Assembly: GCA_022508845.1 (NCBI GenBank)
Contig: JAFLUL010000014.1
Coordinates: 1 to 37,239 of the forward strand
Direction of reading: 5' to 3'
Length of the DNA stretch: 37,239 bases
Source of the DNA: Oscillospiraceae bacterium
Lineage (GTDB): Bacteria > Bacillota > Clostridia > Oscillospirales > Acutalibacteraceae
The position numbers and the translations under genes were made by a program. Numbering within the stretch: position 1 is the stretch's first letter; each line of letters opens with the position of its first letter. The notes under the pieces were generated by a model, which did not search any database, was not told where the DNA came from, and was given only the letters and a program-made list of their open reading frames with translations. Of this stretch, positions 23,473 through 31,500 are shown one piece after another.

Positions 23473-23500
23473 TTGAAATGGAAAATTTTTCGGATATAAT
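23473..23500 (+). promoter_or_regulatory. Promoter of gap
   Basis: TTGAAA (23473-23478), a 16-base spacer and TATAAT (23495-23500), 41 bases before the gap ATG. AACGGAGGAAAATTATT provides a strong ribosome binding site. Confidence 0.75.
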
Positions 23501-23541
23501 TATTATGAAAATTAAAAATTATATAACGGAGGAAAATTATT

Positions 23542-24576
23542 ATGTCAGTTAAAGTTGCTATTAACGGCTTCGGCAGAATCGGCCGTCTTGCTTTCCGTCA
23601 GATGTTCGGCGCAGAGGGTTATGATGTTGTTGCCATCAACGATCTCACCAAGCCCTCAATGCTTGCAAATCTTCTTAAGTACGATACCGCTCAGGGCGGC
23701 TATTGCGGCGTTATAGGCGAAGGCCTTCACACCGTATCCGCCGATGACGAAGCAGGCACCATCACCGTTGACGGCAAAGTTCTCACCATATATGCAAAGG
23801 CCAACGCCGCCGAGCTCCCCTGGGGCGAGCTGGGAGTTGACGTTGTTCTCGAGTGCACCGGTTTCTATTGCTCCAAGGAAAAGAGTATGGCTCACATCAA
23901 CGCCGGCGCAAAGAAGGTTGTTATCTCCGCTCCTGCCGGAAACGACCTCAAGACCATCGTTTACAGCGTAAATGAAAACACCCTCACCGCTGATGATCAG
24001 ATCATCTCAGCCGCTTCCTGCACAACAAACTGCCTTGCTCCCATGGCTAAGGCATTAAACGACTATGCCCCCATCCAGAGCGGCATTATGAGCACAATCC
24101 ACGCCTACACCGGCGATCAGATGATCCTTGACGGCCCCCACAGAAAGGGCGACCTCAGACGTGCCCGCGCAGGCGCTGCCAACATCGTTCCCAATTCAAC
24201 CGGCGCTGCCAAGGCAATCGGCCTTGTTATCCCCGAGCTCAACGGCAAGCTTATCGGCTCCGCTCAGAGAGTTCCCGTAACCACCGGCTCCACCACCATC
24301 CTTACCGCTGTTGTTAAGGGCGAAAACGTAACCAAGGAAGGCATCAACGCCGCTATGAAGGCTGCCTCTTCCGCCAGCTTCGGCTATAACGAGGATCAGA
24401 TAGTTTCCTCCGACGTTATCGGTATGCGCTACGGCTCACTCTTCGATGCCACCCAGACCATGGTTATCGATCTCGGAAACGGCCTCTATGAGGTTCAGGT
24501 TGTTTCGTGGTATGACAACGAAAATTCCTACACCAGCCAGATGGTTCGCACCATTAAATATTTCGCTGAGCTGTAA
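23542..24576 (+). CDS. gap: Glyceraldehyde-3-phosphate dehydrogenase (type I)
   Basis: A 344-residue glycolytic enzyme that oxidises and phosphorylates glyceraldehyde-3-phosphate with [21 protein letters not shown] is the N-terminal nucleotide-binding start, with Asp34 (AINDL) pointing to NAD. The active site is [12 protein letters not shown] (Cys160), with His187 in [43 protein letters not shown] and WYDNENSY are all family-typical. Codon choice favours C-ending codons more than in neighbouring genes, as expected for high expression. It is monocistronic: its own promoter, a strong ribosome binding site and a terminator at 24598-24625. The usual pgk-tpi partners are not adjacent. Confidence 0.97.
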   Translation: MSVKVAINGFGRIGRLAFRQMFGAEGYDVVAINDLTKPSMLANLLKYDTAQGGYCGVIGEGLHTVSADDEAGTITVDGKVLTIYAKANAAELPWGELGVDVVLECTGFYCSKEKSMAHINAGAKKVVISAPAGNDLKTIVYSVNENTLTADDQIISAASCTTNCLAPMAKALNDYAPIQSGIMSTIHAYTGDQMILDGPHRKGDLRRARAGAANIVPNSTGAAKAIGLVIPELNGKLIGSAQRVPVTTGSTTILTAVVKGENVTKEGINAAMKAASSASFGYNEDQIVSSDVIGMRYGSLFDATQTMVIDLGNGLYEVQVVSWYDNENSYTSQMVRTIKYFAEL

Positions 24577-24597
24577 GAATAGCTTAAATAAAAAAAT

Positions 24598-24625
24598 CCG
24601 GCTGTCCCGAAAGGGGCAGCTTTTT
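24598..24625 (+). terminator. Terminator of gap
   Basis: GCTGTCCC (24601-24608) pairs with GGGGCAGC (24613-24620) around a GAAA tetraloop with one G-U pair, followed by five T. Confidence 0.85.
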
Positions 24626-24673
24626 CATTTAATAGAAAACTTCTCGTTTCCTATTAAATAAAAAGATTTTAAC
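24624..24673. repeat. Palindromic element, copy 2 (inverted relative to copy 1)
   Basis: This is the reverse complement of bases 1-50 of the window with 48 of 50 matches. The stem TTTAATAG(A)AAAC...GTTTCCTATTAAA has one mismatch here. The AAAAGATTTTAAC flank is conserved too, so the repeat unit is larger than the palindrome. It starts inside the T-run of the gap terminator. The following 24674-24746 is GC-rich (GCCCGCCG, GCGGCGATGGCG) and may belong to the same repeat; it shows no gene. Confidence 0.85.
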
Positions 24674-24746
24674 GCCCGCCGAACTTTGCCCTGCAGGGAG
24701 CGGCGATGGCGTGATCGAAAGCGGACACGCCGCAGCCGCTTTCTTG

Positions 24747-24919
24747 TTTCGGAATTCGGACTGCGGAATCAAATAAGAGATAAGAGATCAGAAATCAGAT
24801 ATTAGAGCTTAGATATTAGAGCTTAGATATTAGAGCTTAGATTTTAGATTTCGGAACCTTCGGGCATATATGATCCGAAAATTGCTTGAGATTTCCCTGA
24901 AATCCCGAATTCCGTATTA
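24747..24919. repeat. Intergenic element, longest copy
   Basis: It begins TTTCGGAATTCGGACTGCGGAATCAA and ends CCCGAATTCCGTATTA. Inside are TTTCGGAACCTTCGGG, ATATGATCCG and a degenerate hairpin core AAAATTGCTTGAGATTT. Those blocks occur in the same order at 3101-3237 and 13519-13586. A 14-bp tandem repeat fills the middle. The right edge overlaps the -35 box of the next gene. Confidence 0.75.
24799..24847. repeat. 14-bp tandem repeat, 3.5 copies
   Basis: ATATTAGAGCTTAG is repeated exactly at 24799-24812, 24813-24826 and 24827-24840, with a partial ATTTTAG after it. It sits inside the longest copy of the intergenic element and probably expanded by slippage; the neighbouring AAGAGATAAGAGATCAG is a related degenerate run. 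Confidence 0.9.
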
Positions 24920-24947
24920 TTGACAAAGCCTCCTTGTTATGTATAAT
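24920..24947 (+). promoter_or_regulatory. Promoter of the GT-C-like membrane protein gene
   Basis: TTGACA (24920-24925), a 16-base spacer and TATAAT (24942-24947), both perfect, 47 bases before the start codon. The first two bases of the -35 box belong to the end of the repeat element. Confidence 0.75.
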
Positions 24948-24993
24948 TATTATATAGGACAAAAAAGTATAAGAAAAAAGAGGGGTTCTGCTG

Positions 24994-26832
24994 ATGAAAA
25001 AATGTTCCGCAAAGAAATCAGAATATTATTCCTGCGAAACAGCGGCGTTTATTCTCGGTGCGGCGCTTTTTATTCTGTTTTTTTATTCCGCAAGGCTGGG
25101 AGTGCCGTCTCCCGACGAATCCTTTTATTATACTGTTGCGCAGCGCATAATTAACGGAGACAGGTTGATAATTGACGAATGGAATCTCACTCAGTTTTCT
25201 CATATTCTGAGCGTCCTTCCCGTTTGGGCTTTTACAAAGCTCACCGGCTCAACGGACGGGATAATTCTGTTTATGCGCTATGTTTTTATTGGCATTGATC
25301 TTATCTTTTATGCTTATATGTGCCGAAAGCTTCGTCCGCTTAAGTGGGCGGGAGTTATATCCGCGTTTATATTCTGCGCTCTTATCCCGCAAACGGTTTT
25401 TTCGATATGCTATTTTACCTCCGCTTCTATGTCCTTTATGGCTCTTTGCCTGATACTTATTGCCGATACGAAAAAGAAAAAACCGGTACAGCTCATCATG
25501 TCCGGAGTTATTTTGGCCGCGGGTATACTCAGCGAGCCGATGCTTATTTTCGTTTTTGTTTTATATGCGATAGGCGTTATTGTGAGCGAGGCTCTGAAAA
25601 AAAGGAATACATATCTCGGGGATTATGATTTTCTTTTGAACAGGCGAACCTTCCTTTATCTCAGTGCGGGGGCTTTTGTTGTTTTTGTTTGTTTTATGAG
25701 CTATCTCTGTTTTTCGGGCAGCCTTGCCGAAATAAAAAAGGTTCTTCCGTATCTGTTTACCGGGGTTGAATATAATGCCGAATCCTTTTTTGACATAGGA
25801 AAACTGTATACCGCCGTCTCGTATTACGGCCATCTGCCCGTTTCGCTGCTGGTGCTTTGCGCTGTTTTGTCGGCTGTGTTTTATTTTATAAAAAAGGAAA
25901 ATAAGAAAATAAGATATGCTCTCTTTGCTATGTCCTGCGTTTGTATGGTATGGTGTTATATCCACACCTGCTTTATCAGAGGGATTGCCGGAGTTCATAT
26001 TTATATTACAAGCCATGGCTTTCTCCTTCCCGTTATTTCGCTTATCTGGTTTTTGCTCTATAAGGAGAAAAACCGCGGCTTAAACGCGCGGCTGTTTTCG
26101 GTTTTGATCATCGCCTTTTTATACAGCGCAATGGTTGATCTCTCGTCCGAGGCAGATCTCGGAACGGGAGGAATGATAGCGCAGATCGCAGGAGTATACT
26201 GCTTTATAGGGCTGCTCAGAGGATTGATTGCTGAATCAAAGAGCATTCGGATTGAAAACAAAAAAAAGCTCGCCGAAAAAGGATTTTTTGCGGCGGCGGG
26301 GTTGTTTGCGTGTATGTTTATTGTATGCGCTGTGGGTTGGCACGGCTCTTTCATTGTTATGGAAACGGTTCGCAAGCCGATAGAATATGTTTTTTCGGGC
26401 GGCGGCAGCTTTGAGCCCGAAAAGCTGACCAAAGGGCCGTATAAAAATCTTAAAACTTCTCCTCATATTGCCCGAATTTACAACAATACCCTTGAGGACT
26501 GCTATGAAATTGAGAAAAACGCCCGGGAAGGCAAGCTTGCCGTTCTCGGACTTGAGCCGTTTGTTTATTTGCAAACCGATATGCCCTACGGCGTTTTCAG
26601 CGCGTGGTATGAGGATGAAATCCAGCGTTTAGCGGACTATTGGGCGATTTTTCCCGAAAACAGACCCAGCCGTATTTATATTCCGTTTTACGATAATTTC
26701 TTTTTCAGGCAGCGCGATATTATAAAGGGACAGTCCTTTTCGGATTATCTTGAGTTCCTCTCAGGTGTTTTTGATTTTGATATTCAAACCGGCAAATCCG
26801 GCTATATCCTCGATGTTAAGGACCGGGAGTAA
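24994..26832 (+). CDS. Polytopic membrane protein, GT-C glycosyltransferase-like
   Basis: A 612-residue protein with about 11 predicted membrane helices between residues 15 and 450 and a soluble C-terminal domain (about 455-612). After the first helix comes RLGVPSPDESFYYTVAQ, an acidic loop (Asp-Glu) in the place where GT-C enzymes (GT39/GT83/PMT-like) carry their catalytic acid, followed by GDRLIIDEWN. This topology suggests a lipid-linked-sugar-dependent transferase acting outside the membrane, but I cannot name the family. GAGGGG lies upstream of the ATG. It converges with the next gene, with six bases between stop codons and no terminator. Its C-terminal domain has no motif I recognise. 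Confidence 0.6.
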   Translation: MKKCSAKKSEYYSCETAAFILGAALFILFFYSARLGVPSPDESFYYTVAQRIINGDRLIIDEWNLTQFSHILSVLPVWAFTKLTGSTDGIILFMRYVFIGIDLIFYAYMCRKLRPLKWAGVISAFIFCALIPQTVFSICYFTSASMSFMALCLILIADTKKKKPVQLIMSGVILAAGILSEPMLIFVFVLYAIGVIVSEALKKRNTYLGDYDFLLNRRTFLYLSAGAFVVFVCFMSYLCFSGSLAEIKKVLPYLFTGVEYNAESFFDIGKLYTAVSYYGHLPVSLLVLCAVLSAVFYFIKKENKKIRYALFAMSCVCMVWCYIHTCFIRGIAGVHIYITSHGFLLPVISLIWFLLYKEKNRGLNARLFSVLIIAFLYSAMVDLSSEADLGTGGMIAQIAGVYCFIGLLRGLIAESKSIRIENKKKLAEKGFFAAAGLFACMFIVCAVGWHGSFIVMETVRKPIEYVFSGGGSFEPEKLTKGPYKNLKTSPHIARIYNNTLEDCYEIEKNAREGKLAVLGLEPFVYLQTDMPYGVFSAWYEDEIQRLADYWAIFPENRPSRIYIPFYDNFFFRQRDIIKGQSFSDYLEFLSGVFDFDIQTGKSGYILDVKDRE

Positions 26833-26838
26833 ACTTTT

Positions 26839-28179
26839 TCAGTGCACATAATAAATATATGCAGTTGAAGCGAAGCTCAGAAAAAGAATGAGTAACACCG
26901 CGATTTTTTTCGGCGCGGAGCTTACGCACTTTTTTGCCGCGTCACACAGCAGTGGTTCATCGCTTTTAAGAACTGCAAACAGCAGCATGAAATTTGAGAA
27001 AAACGATGCGCCCGCCCAGCGGGAGGTGTCGGTTGACGCTATAACGGAAATTATCAGCATTAAAGGCTGGAGCATAAAAACAAGATATGGTAGCCGGCTT
27101 TTTTTATCGGTTCTTTTTAATATGTATATCCAGAAATACAGGATAATTCCGAAAACCGGGAAGGTTGACAGGGAATAAAGTAAAACCTTTTTCAGTCTTA
27201 TTCTTTCGGCGGCGTAGCTTACTAGGAATTTTATAAAATCCGCGGGAGCGGAGTAGTTCACCCCCTGATAATCGCCGTAAATATAATAGGTAAAGTATTC
27301 TTCAAAAAGCCCGGTTGCTCTTGCGTCGGGGTATTTTGAGAGCATATATTCGTAAAGCTCAGACGCGCTCATCTTTACTCCGTATTTTGAAAAGAACATA
27401 AGATACACCGTAAGGGCAATGCTGCCCGCTGCGGTAAAGCAAAAAAACGCCGCGCGGAGGGCTCTGCCTTTTTTGTTCTTTACAATATAATACAGCTCAA
27501 CGGAGAATATCATTGTGAGATAAGCAAGAACAAACTGATAATGAAGGATAATTCCGGTAAAGCAAATAACGGGCGTTAAGATAAACGCGCCTTTTTTGTC
27601 GGAAATATAAATATAGAAGACAGCAAGCAGCAGGTTATAGGTGTCAAGTATGCCGTAGTTCATAACGTTGGGCATAACAGTGTGGTGCGAGAGGGCAAAA
27701 AAAACAAATAAAACGCAGAGAAGCGGGCTTTTTTTGAGCCACGCTTTTTTAAATGCCGCCGCCGCCAGAAGAGCCTGCAAAATCAGCGATATCCATAAAA
27801 CGGCTTTAGTCAGCGCGAGGAAAAAAACGAAGGACACTTTATCTGTAAAAAGCGAAATTATATGCCCTATGAGCGCGCGGGAAACAAAGCCGACGCTGTA
27901 ATCTATCAGATAAAACTGCACCGTCCTCGTTGCATACATCGGGAAATTGTTAAAAAGGTAATTATAGCTTGTAATGGAGTATGTAAAGAGCATAAGTCCC
28001 AGCATAATAACTGCCAAAAACAGGGCGCTGTATTTATATCTTATAAAAGTGTCAGCTTTTTCCAGAGCAGTTTTGCCGGCATTCAGGGCAAACTGCCGCG
28101 GGCGTTTTTTTTCGATAAACGCCGTGATTTTCTGTTTGAGCGAGGGCTTTTTTGTTTTTTTTGATGATTTTTTGCTCAT
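26839..28179 (-). CDS. Polytopic membrane protein of unknown function
   Basis: A 446-residue protein I do not recognise. A very basic N-terminal tail (MSKKSSKKTKKPSLKQK and EKKRPRQF) of about 47 residues should lie in the cytoplasm. Roughly ten membrane helices follow. The stretch FYLIDYSVGFVSRALIGHI after the first helix has a D-x-x-x-G-F-x-x-R-x-L-x-G pattern that looks conserved, and an external loop follows KYGVKMSASELYEYMLSKYP. The overall architecture resembles GT-C-type or polymer-assembly membrane proteins, which would fit the neighbour, but that is inference. The ribosome binding site is weak. The promoter at 28218-28247 is divergent from that of the giant secreted protein. Confidence 0.7.
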   Translation of the reverse strand: MSKKSSKKTKKPSLKQKITAFIEKKRPRQFALNAGKTALEKADTFIRYKYSALFLAVIMLGLMLFTYSITSYNYLFNNFPMYATRTVQFYLIDYSVGFVSRALIGHIISLFTDKVSFVFFLALTKAVLWISLILQALLAAAAFKKAWLKKSPLLCVLFVFFALSHHTVMPNVMNYGILDTYNLLLAVFYIYISDKKGAFILTPVICFTGIILHYQFVLAYLTMIFSVELYYIVKNKKGRALRAAFFCFTAAGSIALTVYLMFFSKYGVKMSASELYEYMLSKYPDARATGLFEEYFTYYIYGDYQGVNYSAPADFIKFLVSYAAERIRLKKVLLYSLSTFPVFGIILYFWIYILKRTDKKSRLPYLVFMLQPLMLIISVIASTDTSRWAGASFFSNFMLLFAVLKSDEPLLCDAAKKCVSSAPKKIAVLLILFLSFASTAYIYYVH

Positions 28180-28217
28180 ATCGGATATAACACATCTCTA
28201 TATATAATGTAATATAT

Positions 28218-28247
28218 ATAATAAGGGATAGGGTTATAAATTGTCAA
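28218..28247 (-). promoter_or_regulatory. Promoter of the unknown membrane protein gene
   Basis: On the minus strand, TTGACA (28242-28247), an 18-base spacer and TATTAT (28218-28223), about 40 bases before the start codon. Alternating TA runs nearby make the exact -10 uncertain. Confidence 0.6.
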
Positions 28248-28397
28248 GTTTATTTTGTTTCGTATCCAATGGACAAGGCGAGTTTTCAGCAGGTTTTAGG
28301 AACAAATTGACCAAATTGTGTCCAGTTGCAGAGATTTTTTGTTCAATTTACCTATTTTTGTAGTTCAAGTTTTGTTCATATTTAAGTCATCAAATTG

Positions 28398-28427
28398 TTG
28401 ACATCGTTGCTTTGGGTGCTGTATAAT
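28398..28427 (+). promoter_or_regulatory. Consensus promoter and leader of the giant protein gene
   Basis: TTGACA (28398-28403), an 18-base spacer and TATAAT (28422-28427), both hexamers perfect. Transcription should start near 28434, giving a leader of about 95 bases. The leader holds two ATAGTATnCCC-type repeats (28438-28457) and a small hairpin, GACAAA (28467-28472) with TTTGTC (28480-28485). AAGGAG at 28515-28520 lies nine bases before the ATG. Between the two divergent promoters (28248-28397) I see only AT-rich sequence. Confidence 0.85.
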
Positions 28428-28529
28428 AGGGATGATATAGTATACCCATAGTATCCCTAAAAATGGGACAAAAAAAGGGTTTGTCTATAATTTTTGCGAA
28501 AAACCGCAAACAAGAAGGAGTGTTACTTT

Positions 28530-31500
28530 ATGGGAACAAAGGCTAAGCTTTCAACAAAAGTTATTAGCGTATTCCTGTCGGCTCTGATGGTTTTGAGCTG
28601 CGCTTATGCCGCGCTGCCGGGCCTTGCGCCGAAAGCTAAAGCCGCTTCTGCCGAGGAAAAAGCCTGGCAGAATCTGAGCGACGCTTTTGCGTCTGCCGTA
28701 AACGGCGGCTATCTGAGCACCAAAGATTGGTCGGCTATAACATCCTCCGACGGCACCGTCACCGTGACCGACGGTACCGTTAACGGCTATGCCTATAATA
28801 TTGTGGCAGCCATCGGAGAGCTGATAAAGCTTATTGGCGAAGGAAAACACAATGCCGAGCTGCGTGAAACAATTAAGCAAACGCTCTCCCGTTCGCCATA
28901 CAATATGCCGCTCAATACATATCAGGTGAATTTCCTGAACCGCATTCTTGACGTTTCGGGAAAATACGGCGATTATACTCCTGACAGCATCTGGAACGGC
29001 ACTGTTTCGGATATGGAGGCGAATCTCACCGCGCAGACCATAACCGTTGTTGCAACGCGCGAAGAGAACGCCGCAATAATTTCGCAGTTTAACACCGTTG
29101 ACGAGATAGACGCCGCAGGGTATAAGATCGAAATGACCTATACTATCAAGCTTACTGCCGAGGCAGTTAAGTGCGACTCCTCAAACGGAGCCGAGACCGG
29201 AGCCTATTATGAAAACAGCAAAATTGAGGCCGGCGGCGAAAAGGTTGACATCTCCTCAGGCGTTAAAACAAACCTTCAGAATATAGGGGCTTATTTAACC
29301 TATGTTGGCAGCACCGCCTTCAAGCCCTATTTTGATAAGTGGTATAATGACGGCGGCGAAGTGAACACCGTTTCGCTCTATGCTATGACAACCGAGCAGA
29401 TAGCCGCTCTCGAAGCGGACTATAACGACGTTTATGTTAAAGTTGACATAGGCGATCAGTATTTCGTTGAAGAGTTCATTGGCAGGATGAATTATGAGGC
29501 TCATCAGAGATTTGTTGACGCTGCGGTCGAAGCTCTTAAGGTCGTTAATTATAAGGACTATGTTGCGTGGCTTGTTAACGGAACCCCTCTCGGAAACGGC
29601 ACTCGCAACCGCGACGACTATAAAACCAGCGATCCCTCCTCGATTGCCGCCGTTATTGAACAGGCGAGCGCCTTCAAAGAGGGCCTTGAAACCGCGAATT
29701 CCGATGCGCTTGCAAGCCTTGCAAACGTATATCCGGGTTTTGACGCTTACGGCGAATATGACGTAACAAACTCCAAAACTTATTATATGAACTTTGATAA
29801 CTATATCCGTTATCTGAGCAGCTTGCTTTATAACTTCTATCTCCAGGAGATAAAGGCCGCCGCAACAACCCTTCTTAATAACGGCGCGTCCACAACCTAT
29901 GTTTTCTCGAATGAGACCTCCGATTTCTTCAACCTGCTTTCGGGCGTTGTTGGAAGCGGATATCAGACGGGCTCAAACTATGTTCCCACCTCCGACTCCA
30001 GAGTTGATCCCGATAAGACCTATTATACTCCCAGCGCAACCTATTCCTATGCCGCAACCTCTGATTCCGAGATTGACGGCAGCAAGCATTATTTTACAAA
30101 CTGGGAAAAGGTTGAAAACCCCGTTGCAGCAGACCTCGGAAGTTATTATGAGGATGTTGAGGTGTTTACCTACGCCCCCACCGAGGACACCGAACTTGCT
30201 GACGGCAAAACATATTATACCTTTGCCGACGGCGTTTACACCGCTGTTGAAGAGCCCGCCGCCGAGAATTTAGAAACCTATTATGAGCGCACCGGCTCCT
30301 ATCATACATATCTGCCCACAGCCGATGAGGCTCTGAACGCTTCAAAGGCATATTATACTCAGGGCAGCTCATATGCCGTTGTTGCTTCTCCTTCCGCGGC
30401 ATATATCAGAACCTACTCCGAGAGAACGGTTGTGAGCTATAATTATCAGCTCACCTCCGATAAGGATATAATGTCCGGCAAAACTTATTACACAAAATCC
30501 GGATCTGTTTACACCCCGGTTGAAGAGCCCGTTGCCGACGATCTCGGATCATATTATGAAATCGTTTTCGTTGCAGTTGAAAGCCCTCTCACCTCGTATC
30601 TGTTTGATTATTACGAGCTTGTAGGCGCTTTCTACGGTCTTAAGGGCGTTGGAAAAGGCGAATATGTCGAGGCAAACTATCAGAATACTTATTATAAAAC
30701 AAGCGATACTTCCGTTGTTCCCGGCAAGACCTATTATGTTTATAATGAGGCCTCCGGAGTCTACACTCCCGTTACCTCTCCCTCAAACGCTGCTTTAGGC
30801 GACTACTATGAAAGAGCGCAGTGCCCGATTGACGACACCGACCTTTCCGCTCTTTACACCTTCTTCAACACCGCTGTTGATATGATGAATCGCGCCGCGT
30901 CTTACGGCGTTAACGTAAATAATTATCTGAGCGAATCTCTCCAGCTTCAGATCCGCGATATGAGCACGCTTCTCTATAACGAGCAGGTTCTCCGCGGCAG
31001 AGTAACCGAGGCTTTCCTTCAGGCGTATCAGCCCGCTGCCGATCTTATGGCGGGCTATATCAAGGGCGGCAAGAGCATTTCTCAGCTCTATGCCGATCTC
31101 AAAACCCTCGAAGAAAAGCGCACGGCCCTCAATAATTCCTACAGCTGGTTTAAGGATGACCCGCGTGACGCCGCTATGGCCAATTTCATAACCGAGCTTT
31201 ACTGCGAGATCTATGACCGCGTTCAGGCTCAGTATGTTGAAATTCAGAATCTTTACCGCGAATACGGAAACGTTAATGTTCGCAACTATTATCAGCTTCG
31301 CAGAAACATTGACCGCATAAACGGCCTCACCGGCACCTATAACGGCGTTTCCGTTTCAATTCTAAACTTTATAAGCAGCAGCTACGCCGCAGGCAAAATT
31401 TCCGGCGTAAACGCAACCGGCTTTACCCGTAACGCAACTAATCTTTCATATCTCTATTATAATGAGACAACCGGAATATACGGCTACGGCACTCTCTTCA

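Noticed and set aside
24674-24746. GC-rich hairpin-like stretch considered as a tRNA or small RNA gene
   Set aside because: No TTCGA arm or cloverleaf pattern could be drawn, and no promoter lies directly upstream; more likely repeat flank.
24799-24847. 14-bp tandem repeat considered as an iteron origin
   Set aside because: No replication gene or DnaA boxes nearby, and it lies inside a dispersed intergenic element.
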